Below, one piece after another: positions 1 through 37,640 of a stretch of DNA of 64,000 nt (positions within the stretch are counted from its first letter, which is position 1; each line of letters begins with the position of its first letter). A model generated the notes under the pieces. It searched no databases, was not told the DNA's origin, and worked only from the letters and a program-made list of their open reading frames with translations. The DNA lies in assembly GCF_037975245.1 (NCBI RefSeq), contig NC_092562.1, forward strand, positions 29,031,554 through 29,095,553, written 5' to 3'. A program made the position numbers and the translations under genes. The DNA is from Apostichopus japonicus (Eukaryota; Echinodermata; Holothuroidea; Aspidochirotida; Stichopodidae).

Positions 1-169
1 TCTTGTTACGTGAAGAATGAATCTAATTTATATTTGACTTAATATCAGCACCAATTTAAAATTTGTTTCCAATTCTGCTGTTTCCCATTTATACAAATGT
101 ATGCATCAAAATTAAATGCTAATTTCTGGAAATTTAGTTAGATTTGAAATAAAATAAACAAAAACTGTT

Positions 170-2143
170 AGCAAACTGCTTGTCTACTAAAGGGCCCGTG
201 TAAGAGAATGTGTAAAAGTGGGCCTGACGTTTCGATTTAGGATCTTCTTCAGAGGCTGAATGACAAGTAACAATGGAAAAATAAAAACACAGAATACAGA
301 CAGGTTAACGAGCATGGTGAACACGAAATAAATTGATGTGTAAAAGTAAGTTGGTCTGACGTTTTGATCCTAGCAGGATCTTTTTTAAAGGCAAAATGAC
401 AATTAACTTACAGTAACAGAAGGGACAAAAACCCACACAGAATACAGACAGGTTAATGAGCATGGTGAACACAAATAGAAAGATGTAACGGGATTAGTAA
501 TCAAGGGATGGAGAAAAGAATGAAGAATGAAAGAAACCAACAGGGAAAGAGGGAATGTAGGAGATACACAGTAGAGGGACGAAGAGAGGTTTAAGGAAAG
601 AGAGTAGGCCAGTAGGGAATCAACTAGAGATGTCTATAATAAGACAGAAAAATGTAGAGAGAAAGGGGCGGCATAGAGCTAAGACAAGAAGAGTGATGGG
701 GGGGGGGAGTGGGAGGGGGGACAGGAAAACAGTTAGTCATGTCCTTCCTGAATGTTAAGCCGATGAGGTTGAATGTGCGAAGGCTTTCCATCCACAGTCT
801 CTCTCTCTCTCTCTGCTGATTCGTACTAGGTCAGGGCGACTACCTAAGGATTCAATCTCCTGTAGAGACATGGCGTTAATGGTATGGTTGGGAAGGTTCA
901 AGTATTCTCCTACTGGGGTCTCGGTCTCAGTGTTGACTGTGGATCTGTGACAATAGAATCGCTTCTTGTGATGTGACCCTTAGTCTTGTATGTGAGTTGC
1001 ACGCTGTGGCTGGTGATGAAATTGAATTCAGCAATGTGGAGGCTGCAGACGATGCATCTCGAAGTACGATCACATTTGAAAATACCATGCTGAATGGGTG
1101 TAGTGTTAGAAGGTAGATGTGGAGAAGCAGCACGTACAAAAAGGTCTTGTAGGTGGACTACAAGACCTGCGTGGACTTCTTTAGGCAATAGTAGGTTTTT
1201 CAATGACGGCTTGTTGCAGTCTACTCTGAAGTGAGGAGAATGTTGTGGTTGTTAGTGGTGATTTGCTGAAAGAGGTGGAACATTTGGGTGATAGTAACAA
1301 CCAGAGGGAGCTTGTCGTCGCTGACGACTTGTGTGTAGGCTCCTTAAAGCTTCTAAAAAGGTTTCTTAGGAGGCACCCAAGAACCTTTTGTTGCAGAAGG
1401 GTTCCCGTTCAGTTGTGAGGATCATCTAGGAAAAACTCACGGAGGTGAATTCTGCTGAAGAAAAGATGAACGTCTTGGCTCAGTTCCGCTTGGTCAAATG
1501 ATGGAGGAGTAGGACAGAAGTTGAGTCCTTTGGAGAGAAGCCTACATTCTGCACTGGTGAGAGTAGAAGAAGATAAATTAACAACTACAGTTGAGGATGG
1601 TGTTAAGACTCATGTGGAGTCTGGGACCTTCTAATACGGTTGCAAGCGTTACGTTTACGTGTTTTCAGAAGGTCAATCATTTTCATTTTTGTTCATTCTG
1701 TGAGTACAATGCCATGCCGAGACAAACAAAAGATATTTTCGTTAATGTACTGAGTCCATTCGTCATTGGTGCAGCATGACTGTAATTCATGCTTCAGCCT
1801 CAGGATATCATCGTTGAGGCTATCTAAGGACGATTGTCAGTGTTTGGTGAGGATGTTGGTGAGACGGATGGAGGGTGCTCTGTAGGACTGTGAAGAAATT
1901 GATGTAGGAAGATTAGTAGACAAAGAACAGAGAGAAGAAAGAAGCCAACGTTGTAAAGAGAAGAGGTAGCAGATAAACAAATAAGTGACAGACTGTAACG
2001 GGTAGAGGGTATGGAATACACTGCAGAAGGACAAGGACAGGAAAGTGTGGAGAAAACAAGTTGAAAGATAGCTAGGAGAAGAAGAGTGACAGGGGGAAAC
2101 ATGGGGAGATGTGCGGGGCGGGGGGGGGGGGGAGTTCTAATAG
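170..2143 (-). mobile_element. Penelope-like retroelement remnant (3' part, frameshifted)
   Basis: Minus-strand frames contain the conserved C-terminal part of a Penelope-like ORF. In broken frames I see LLSKGLNFCPTP (about 1,500-1,560), a cysteine-bearing HGIFKCDRTSRCIVC stretch followed by TYKTKGHIT (about 960-1,110), then PVGEYLNLPNHTINAMSLQEIES and LWMESLRTFNLIGL (720-900), the GIY-YIG endonuclease end. The catalytic GIY-YIG core between GHIT and PVGEY is missing, apparently an internal deletion near 910-960, and there are stops and frameshifts, so it is dead. Two diverged copies of a 3' repeat lie at 196-480. Paralogous gene B sequence near 51,930 lacks the insertion, so boundaries are set from that comparison. 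Confidence 0.8.
196..480 (-). repeat. Tandem pair of Penelope 3' repeats with hammerhead-like cores
   Basis: Two copies of about 150 bp (196-340 and 341-480) share GTGTAAAAGT, CTGACGTTT, and CACAGAATACAGACAGGTTA. On the minus strand the first copy has CTGAAGA, then a short stem-loop, then CGAAACGTC, which is the order of the hammerhead core (CUGANGA ... GAAA ... GUC). The second copy has the stem GATCC/GGATC but degraded core bases. Penelope-like elements are known to carry such minimal hammerhead motifs in their terminal repeats. Confidence 0.55.
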
Positions 2144-2345
2144 TTTACATCCGGTTCGGTGTGATAATATTTCATTCAAGAGCCAAGGTCATTTTAATGT
2201 TGTCATCTTTCAAAGATAAACATGTCTCAAGTTGGTAGAAGAGCACATGTGACAGGTTGGTGACGTGTTAGTTATTACAATTTTTTGTAACACTAAGACT
2301 ATACGTCTAATACATGAATTGGTAAACTTAGCAAATTAGACTTAC

Positions 2346-27899
<25,554 letters not shown>

Positions 27900-27909
27900 T
27901 TTCCAATAA

Positions 27910-28785
27910 CAAAGTTCTGTGTCGTTCTAGTGAGATGGATCCAGCTGAATATAGCATTAACTAAATGCACTGTGAGCCTGATGATATAAAGCTGTTTGAT
28001 TTAAAAAATTGAAATACACAAGACGAACAAGGAAGTTCCTGGTCATCTGGACATTAATATATCATGAAATGTTAAACGGTCGTTTACGTATCACATCGTA
28101 CACCCTAAGAGCTTCAAGTGTCAGAAACATACTCTCAAAGTGCTATTGTCCTGCACGCAAAGATACATGACTGATGTAATAACGGCTTCAGATTGATTTC
28201 TCTGAACCCGAAAAAGCAAATATTGAACAAGTGAGCTGAATAAAGAAGACAGAAAATAACAACCCTATCAAAGTGAAACATATGAGCAATGTCTGCATTT
28301 TGACATCATTGATTTTATTCCATGACTTTTCTGCATTTGTCAAACAGACAATGCAAGCCTAACACAAGAAGTAAAGTAAACAGTTTGTCAACTGGTACAA
28401 TAAACAAAGTTCTACGTGTTGTTCTAGTGAAATAGATCCAGCTGACCATGGCATGAACTAAATGCACTGTGAGCTTGATAAACTTAAAGCTGTTTGATTT
28501 AAAAAGTCAAATAAACAAGACGAACAAGGAAGTTCCTGGTCAGCTGGACATTAATATCTCATGAAATGTTAAACTGTCGTTTGCGTATCTGATAGCGAGA
28601 TATGGCATGAACTAAATGTACTATGAGCTTGATAATCTAAAGCTGTTTGACTTAAAAGTGAAATAAACAAGACGAACAAGGAAGTTCCTGGTCATTTGAA
28701 TATATATATATCTAATGAATGTTAAACGGTCGTTAGCGTATCATATAGTACACTCAAATACCTTCAAGTGTCAGAAACTAAATAT
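27910..28785. repeat. Three diverged tandem repeats upstream of the gene A start codon
   Basis: Copies at about 27,910-28,135, 28,405-28,590 and 28,596-28,785 share GAACTAAATG(C/T)AC, AAAGCTGTTTGA, CAAGACGAACAAGGAAGTTC and ATGTTAAAC(T/G)GTCGT. They cover the region where the gene A promoter and 5' UTR should lie. A promoter role is only positional inference; no TATA or initiator was assigned. Confidence 0.75.
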
Positions 28786-31700
28786 AGAGTTAAAATAACT
28801 AGCGCAATAACTTACTACAACACTATTAACTTGAAGCATAAACAACACCAAAAGTGTATTTTTAAAAACAGACACAACTAAGAAACAACTGAATTTGACT
28901 GCATCACACAGTAATGATATTACCCACCAGACGAGGAAGAATGAACAATAGGATACTATTGTTTATGCATGACCTAATTAACAGCCTACAGACCCTTTTC
29001 GTTGAACTTAAGCAAGAGAACAATGGATACATGAATAGGGACGATGGCAGACTATACATATGATATCATTAAGGACTAAAAATAAGTGATGTTCCCAAGC
29101 TTATTTCTAGATTCCCTTCGTTTAGTATGATTTGTTTTTAATTAGTCCAATAATTGTATAGATTTCAGTCGGAGTTTGATTTACTCCATACCAAAATGGT
29201 ATGATTAGTCGGATTTTCCATTATTGTTTATGATTCAATGCAGTCACTTATGATTTTTTAAAGCCATGTTTTTTTATATGGCTCTTTTTGCCAATTTCTC
29301 TTAAATTCTGGTACCTACCTATCAAGGGAAACACTGGAAACTCTTATAATACTTTATTAATATAAGGTGAAACTTTTTGGATAAATGTTATAACATTTCA
29401 TACCAGGTCTGACTCTAAGTGGAATCATATTTTCCTTTCACCCACACAAAGCAAGCCATTTGTAACGTATTGTATCTCAACATAGAACCAGCCTTCTATA
29501 TAAATCAACTGTTTTTACAAATTCACACATATTTGGCACGTGAGCTGATCAGTCTGTTTGGACATTGTTCAATGGAAACGTCTCCTGCACTAACATTTAC
29601 CATCCAAAGAAAACGTCTGACCAAATGTGTTTTTAAAGGACAAACAAGCAAGTGACTTGAAATTGGCCAGTTATTATCTGCCACAGAATTATTGGGTTTC
29701 TTGTAACCCCATAGTCTGACCTACATACTCTCTATCTTGGCAAAGGTAACTGTACAACACACAACGAGGTTCAAATGCGACGGTGGGTATACACGAATGA
29801 ATACACAGACACTTGTTTGTTGGTCGAGATTCACCGTTTAACTGTATCCTGTAGTTATTATTATCTCAGAGTTACAATACAACGGATTGTTTATTAATTA
29901 GCGTAGTATGTAGAACTTTCTATTACGTAATTAGTTTGGCACAAATATGCTTAAAGGTACAGTATGTTCTTGAATATATAACACATACCAAGTTTGACAT
30001 TCATGCAAGCTTTACTTACTGGGTTGCGCTTACACCATACTTAAACATTGAATTATCATATCATCGATATGATATTTGAATTATCCAACAATAAAAACCA
30101 GTTTCTGTTCGTACTGCAGTCAATATACATACCACTATACAGTTCATCCATTCATGATTTAAGAGTATAATCAAACATGTTTACAGCAAAATTAAGACTT
30201 CACACGCTCAGACACATAAATTATCACATATAGTTCATATGATCAAGGCAAGAAATGAAATGTGTTCATGGCCAAAGATATATACTGAAGACCCAAACCA
30301 GACACTTCAACAACTGATGTAAGCTAGGGAGAGAGGAAGAACATTTGAATTTCACTCATATTATATTAAATTTTACATTACTGATATTTCAACAATTAGG
30401 ATCAAAATATTGTTCCAGGGTCTTCAGCCAGTGCAGACTGGGTTAGTCCAGTTATTGCACAAGCTTAAGATCATCACTCCTTCCAGTTAGGAGACTATAG
30501 TCTCTTTTCTCTTATGCATATTCATTGTTATCTGTTTAGGAGCAGTATATTGCTTTTTAGGTGCCTTTTAAAGTTTAATTGTTTTCAAAATTGAATTTTG
30601 ATTCTTTCTTTTTTGATCCGTTAGACTGTCGTATAGGTTTTTCAATTTTCATTTTTAGGTTTAAATTCCTGTTAGTTTCGATTCTTATAGTTTGACCATT
30701 TTCGAGAGTTTTGATTCTTATTCCTTCAACCAATTGCAATTCTTATATTTCTTAATAGTTTGAATTCTTATTATCTTATTAAATTAATATGTGCAATTCA
30801 TAGTATGGTATCCTTTTTGTGAATTTTCATGTATACTATTTGTATTATTCTTATTCCATCTTATCATTGTATTGTCTGATTGCGAGCATTTAATTGCCCA
30901 TTTCTGGTGCTTCATAAAGTTTTTTTGAATTGAATTGAGTTATCAATTCCTCTTAAACATCTAAACGTTTGCCTAAGTGTTATCAGTTATTCTGAAACAT
31001 ATTGTAGCGTCACATCCCTGTCTTGTTGGGCAGTCTTTAAAACTATGATTGGCGAAAAATTCTCGACAAAAAGATCACATGGAGAAGCTGTTTAATCGCC
31101 CGTGGCACAGTGGTACCGTTTATTCTGACCTGTTTCATCCTACAAGGTTCATAGAATGTTATTCTTACAGTGAACGGCTCTTACATTTATCCTTGCATTA
31201 TATTTGCAGTACTTTACTGTTAGCGCAATTACTCAACGCGGCGTCTAAACGGGGCGTACAGCACGTCGCCAAACGTAGTGCCAACGCAGCGTCCAACGCG
31301 GCGCCACACGCAGCGTATAACACAACGTATAACGCGGCTATAAATACAACGCCAAACGCAGAATACAAATATGAAATCAGATTCAAAGCAACAAACTTGA
31401 CGGTGTTTGCAACGCCGTTAACCGATAAATACACTAAGTAGTAATCAATGCACTAAACGGCAGTAATGTATCTTCTGATAGCTGACCTAGGCTAATTCAC
31501 TGATATTGCTTACTACGGACTAACTGAAATATATCCATTTACAGGAGAACAGATCTTTACTAAAGTACATAAAATATGAGCAAAACCCTTCATAAACAAA
31601 GCATATGTGGCTAGACGATATCTTCAACTAATGTGTGAAATAACGTAAACAATTAAAGACATATTCCTATTAAGTTGAATCAAATGTTTCAAACGATGAT

Positions 31701-33723
31701 GATAGTTCAAGTTGTCTATCCTTTAATCATTATCACACACATTCATGTTTATGAAGGTTGAGTGATAAAGGGAGCATTTCAAGTTCAATTGTCCATAACA
31801 TATGAATAAGTTGCCATAAGATACTGCAGAACAGTTTACAGGTAGTTCCTTGTAGATATTTTCCTTTGGTCTGTAATTCTCTATTCAAGTACTTTGTAAT
31901 AAATATGTATGAAAGTAGCTCAATAGGCTAGCACAATAATAAACTTTGAATAAGATGCTTTTTGCAAACGCCAATTTGATTGATGTTTAGGTAGGTTTTC
32001 CGTGACTTTCTGTTATGATTAACAATGTAGAAAATGTTTCTATTTACTGTATTTATGCTCTTTCTATTCGTTTCGATCAAGAAAAATGTCCACTGGAAAG
32101 CCAGGGCACGAGCAAAGTAATATCGTGTGGTCTATAAGTAGAACTATAAACATAATCATGAGAAACAGCTACATCTTTTTATCAATCTAACCGCTCAGCT
32201 ATTCTTAGAAGTTGTACAATAAAACAGCACTTAGCTTATACGTTTGTCAAAAAAGGGAAAATAAAACATCTTTGTCTGATAGTTTCCTTACTTAACTTAA
32301 TTTTTTTTTTAAATTTTTTAAAATGTTTTCAGTTTCTGTGCTTTACAAGAAAAAGTTGTCAAATTGTGGGGAAAAGGACAAACATGTTCATGAGAATTTG
32401 AGAAGTTAAAAATCAACATGATACAGCTCAATTCTCTTAAGGGCTAGAAATTACTTATTACTGTACATACATTTTCAAGTTCGGGAACAGCAAAAGGTGT
32501 TGTTGCTAGGCAACGTCTACAACTCACTAAGTGCTGAGGTGGGATATCGTTTCACAATAATTTGGTCGAGTTGCTTGTATTTATTCAATGTGATTTTACA
32601 ATAATTACCAACATTTTTATACTACAAATATTATTACATACACATTTAGTTAGCGGATTTACAGTTAATACATTGCGAATATCGAAGCTTCATTATAAAA
32701 GTAAATAATATTGTTCTGATGTTGAAGTCATTCCTCTGTGATCGTTACTACCTTATATCAAATATGATTTATTCTTTCCATAGCAACTTTACTTAGCCGC
32801 TCAATTCGGATATGTACATTTAAGGCTCAGTTTCAGATACTTTCTTTTTAAATAAACAACAAACTGAATCATTGATCGATAACAAGATTGATTAACAAGC
32901 AACTTTACGATGAAGAGGAAAAAGGAAAATAGAAAAGAAATATAATACCATACAAAAGGAAGCATGAAAGAATTGTGAAAAAACTTACAGATTAACCTAA
33001 TATTTAACTTTTAAGCTTATAGATAGTGGAGACACACTCAAAGAGAATTGAGCGACTGCTTGCTTGAGTGCAATAAGATTACAAGCAGCAGTACAATTAT
33101 ACAAACTGTTTCCATTTTGTAATAAATAAGGCTTATCAATATGCGTATCAAATGATATACGACAAGCACATGCGCAGAAGCATTATTCCAAGGACATCTT
33201 TATACGAACGCCTGATGATAAAATAAAGAGCAAGCAAAGTTTGTATATATTCCAGTAACGCTTGATATAGTCACGATGTTCCATTCACTTGCAATCAGAA
33301 GAATAGCCTCTCCTCTCATTTCAAGCATTTGATAACCTTTGCTTCAAGTCTCGTTGTGCCTCATCGATCCGTTGCTCGAAGAAAGCTGAGAGAAACTAGG
33401 TAAAATTCAGCTGCCACGAACTGACTAGAAGCGTTTACCAATTCATCCAATGAAAGAATTTGTGTCGCGGAAACCACATTGAACTTGGTTTAAGACATAT
33501 TGGCGGGAAATATATTCATCTTTTCTGTACAGATGGAGTATGGGCTCCCCATTCCGTGGCAATATATAATGCATCATGGTTTCATTTTGGCAGTATAATG
33601 CCAATATGATGATTCAGAAGAAATGACCGGAGTAAAATACACGGAAAAAAAAACAAAGAAATCTGAAAACATCCAATTTTCAGTTAATGCCACTCAACGT
33701 GCCACACAAGAACGTCAAAAAAG
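28786..33723. other. Intergenic region between gene B stop and gene A upstream repeats
   Basis: No gene seen. The segment at 31,007-31,175 is related to sequence at 10,117-10,235 and 61,100-61,235 (TCTTGTTGGGCA, CTCGACAAA, GTACCGT(A/T)TATTC), so it is an interspersed repeat. It is followed by imperfect AACGC(A/G)GCG repeats (31,225-31,345) that create an Ala/Asn-rich open frame without known domain. AT-rich GATTCTTAT-type sequence occurs near 30,600-30,780. A minus-strand AATAAA at 32,768-32,773 is a candidate gene B poly(A) signal, about 950 bp past the stop, unproven. Confidence 0.5.
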
Positions 33724-36700
33724 TTACTCATTTGCGTAAACATTAGCGGTTGATAGTCTCTTTGAAATGGCTTGCGTACAAAATTCGTACTGCTCCTGTG
33801 TAAGAGATAAAAAGGAAGGAACATAAGATTTGTTATTTTCACAATCGTTCCTTACATTTTCGTGCCAACGTACTTTGACGCCTACGTTTAAACTACACAG
33901 CGATATTCCACATGATGTTATCACTAACAGTGCCAGTGTAGGAAGTCATAGTAACTATAGCAGGTAAAACAGAAGTGTAGCGTGTGAAGAAGGAGCAACT
34001 ACAGTGAAAGCGACCTTATCAGAGTTAGCAACGTATAAGAAGAAGAAGTGGTGGTGTATTAATCATAATGTTACTAATTGTAGCAGGCATATTACACTAA
34101 CACATCAATTTAATAACGGCTAGAGTACAAAATAAGTAACCGGTCGCATCAATAACACCCACTACAGTAGCAGTTGTTACAACAACAGCACAATAACGAC
34201 AATGGTAACAGCAACAATAGCAGTAGAAGTATTTTCCTAAGTTAAGAACCTTACCAGTGTGCCAACCATCTCAGGTCTACGCTCTCTTAATTTTCTCACC
34301 ATCGTGAAGAGGTCAATGACTTTATCTACCATAATCCCCGTGCAACAGTTATACGCGGCCATAAACATTCCACACTGAGAAACGCCATCCCTGGAAATGT
34401 AAATGAAGATAAAAGGGTTGCAGAGAAACAGGAATACATCGTAAATGCAGAAATTACCCGCCACAAAAGAATACTAGTCTAGTTCATAATAAAATCTTAC
34501 ATTATAAATATGAGTATGAGTATGATTTAAGTCAATTGTTAATACATTCGATATACTGCACAAGTTGTCAAGAGCTCTGGAAAAGAAAGGAAAATATAAT
34601 TTACTGGATAACTTAAGAGAAAGGCAATGAAGCTTTCAATTGGTGTTTCGTAAGGGAGAGGAGAGGACGCTTACCTATTTTCTGGCAATTTGATGTATAG
34701 TGCTATCTATGAATAACTCATAGAAGTTGCCAATTTCCCAAGTAGCTGACTCATTGCCATCTTAACCCAATACATTTGCTATCGAAACTTTGCTATCTTT
34801 TTTTCATGGAGATTATGGAGTATAAGTAATTTGAGTACATTAAAATTATCACGTGTTATTGATTTCTCGCCGTTTTTCCACCACCCAATAACTTCGAATA
34901 GCCAAGTATCATACTAACAGTATATATCACCTTACATGTAAAATATGTTATTTTACTTCTGTTTTGGTCTATCAACCGTATTTATGTCCTAAAGAAAATT
35001 TCCTCAATTGAAATTCTCAGATATTGGCATTGGCAACTTTTGCATATAGAAGGAAAGGAAGGGGAGGGGGGGGGGGAGGTGCTGTGATTTTAGTTTGGTT
35101 AATGTATGCGTTAATTACTGCATACTCCATTACCTACAGAATGATAAAAAAGGACAATTGACTTACAAACACTGAACAACAATTCGTCTGTTTTGGTTTT
35201 GTCGTTGTACAGCTTGGGTTTTCTCAAGGAGTGAGACAAAACTGGAAATACTTGGCAAACTTAGGCTTATATTCGTTACCATTCGTAGCTACAAATAAAG
35301 AACAGATATTTTCAATGCAAAAAAAAAAAAAAACTGCAGTGGGGAAGTGTTATACGGTGAATATATGTGTAAAATAATGTAATGAAATTGATGTGATTTC
35401 ACTTAGAACTGGGCATTAAAATCCTTACAAGTGATATAAGTAATTATTAATAGAATTACCAACTGGTGATTAACAAGGGTTTCAACTTGAACAACGAAAC
35501 TATCGATATTCCCTTCATAAGTTGTTTGCTGTGTACAAAGTTAAAATCGATGCATGTTTATAATTACCCCATCTTTATTTTGGTATGTACAATGATCCAT
35601 GGAAATACAGACTTCCCTAGTGGTTATGCCGTCTTCTTGCGTTAGGTCCACAACCCTAACAGAGAAAGGACCATACTGATTCGCTCCTTCTGACGGTAGG
35701 TAACTAAGGCATGTCTGAAGCTAGAAATTAAAGCACGTTTCATAATTCCGATGTACTGTTGTTTTAGTTTTGTGCAGCTTTGCTAGGAACGATGGTGTAT
35801 AGTACCGTCACTCAAATGTAAACACAATTTCTGTATCTCTACATGCATTGGCAATACACTTCTATCAATGGATAATGTATGAACCAATTATGAAAATGAT
35901 TATGTTGGACAAGAAAGAACGATTATTGACTTCAATTTGTCGTATATACTATAGTTAACTATAGTCATGAGAAAATCAGTCATTGTATTGCTTCAAAGAG
36001 TCTAGAGTGTAGAAGCTTAAATGCGGTCTACTATAAAATCTGATATAATTTTGTTGCGGCTTACATTCCAGAAGCTATTGAATAAATAAATGTAGTCTTG
36101 TTACTTGATATTGTTTGTAATATAAAGTTCAAATTATAATTGCTTTCTTGCCTGGTCTGCTTCGAAGGTAACTATAGTGGCAACTTCGTAATCGATAACC
36201 ATTCTCCAGAAATCCACAATTGTGTTAGGCAGAGGCAGTTGAGTAGAAATGAATAAATCTTTCTTCGAGTAACCCTACCGAGAAAATAAAGTATATGTGA
36301 GTTATGGGCATGAAATTACATATTAATAGGTATGATTTAGAAAAGTATCTCTGATAATCTAGAAGGAATATAAATGTTCTAGCTTACTGAAATTGTTAGA
36401 ATGGTATAAGCTATAGTGTAATCAACGTTTATTGATAAGTATGATATAAGACACATCGACTATGCATTCTGTGAAACCTCTATACCTCATTGTACAATGC
36501 TGTACTGAGATACTACATTGTACGGCAATACGCCACTTTTAACAGCTCCACACATTTGATTGTATGTAATATATTTGATTCCTAATTAGCACGATGTAGA
36601 TAATAATGGAGTATCTCTCTTTTTACCCAATAATATCAGTTTGCTTTTCTGCATGTTATTAATATTAAGACTCAAAAGTGCTTTCGCGACACCCTTTTTA

Positions 36701-37640
36701 CAACCGTATTACATCACTAGTAACTTACAAACTACGTAAATTGGATTGAATGCATTTCTTTGTGAGAAGTATACGCTGATATTATAATAATGATGTTCTT
36801 ACGTCACAGAATGATGCATTGATGTAGTCCGTAGCTGCTTTGTCCTCAACGAATGTCATCAAACTCGGTCTGAACTTATTTCCTTTATTTTAAGAGAAAG
36901 CATGAACAAAAAGTAGAAAGAAATTGGTTAAGTGGAAGTTATACCAATAATTATCAAAGTATTTTGGTTAGCAGTGTTGAATAACTGAAGTCCAACCCAT
37001 CCTTTATAATCTACACGGTAGTTTAGGCTCAATATCAGTTTCAGTTTCATAATAAAGTTATTGGCAAAACATTTATTTTAAAGAACGTTTCAAGCGTTAT
37101 TGCTATAACATATCCGTGTTTGACATAAAACTATACACCTGAAATACTTTTTCGATAGTAAAATGATTTTATTATTGTTCTAAGGAAACTGCGAAGCGAT
37201 CCATTAGGGGCAGTTTAAAGCCATAAAAATATGCACAAAAGAACACGATTAGATTTCTTCGTCTAAATAAATAATTTTTATGATTCATTGTGTTGAGGTT
37301 TTTCACTTTATCAAAGTAGTGCCTGTCATCAACAGTTGTACAATTTATGGAGCTATAAGAACTTTGTAAAGTGCCTGTGAAAGAAGTATAGCGTTCTATG
37401 ACCTCCTTCCCTTGGTTGTCAATTATTATTTTGTATTGAATGATATCAGGTTTATGAAACATAAACTGATTAGTGAAATTCTGTAAAGACAGAATTCACT
37501 TTAAAAAAAGTATATTTATTTTCAGGATCTACAGACTTACGTGGTATAATGGCGGGAAATCTGTTTTTTACAATATTTTCTGATAGTGATCCAACTTGAT
37601 TTTCACTGTCCTCAGAAAATGGATTTACGAATGAGAGCAT
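33724..37640 (-). CDS. Gene B pseudophosphatase domain D2 and C-terminus (seven exons)
   Basis: Exons 37,541-37,640; 36,803-36,882; 36,152-36,274; 35,568-35,720; 35,167-35,288; 34,255-34,390; 33,724-33,795 with TAA at 33,724-33,726. Fold motifs persist (ENIVKNRFPAIIP, ATDYINASF, STQLPLPNTIVDFWRM, QYEFCTQAI). The WPD loop is gone (SLPSIS in that region) and the P-loop reads VVQCLDGVSQCG, so the catalytic Arg position is Gln and the preceding His is Gln. The exon ending at 36,152 uses a GC donor (CAG|GCAAGA). Only about 10 residues follow the last helix. D2 domains of many RPTPs are inactive and regulatory. Confidence 0.93.

Noticed and set aside
31049-31441. 130-codon plus-strand open frame with Ala/Asn-rich end
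   Set aside because: Its first part is an interspersed repeat also found near 10.1 and 61.1 kb, and its end is an imperfect AACGCGGCG repeat. No known domain.
34021-34230. Possible simple-repeat or small gene in the intron near 34.1 kb
   Set aside because: The ACAACAGCA/GAAGAAG-rich stretch is low complexity with no coding signal, and splice sites on both sides belong to D2 exons.
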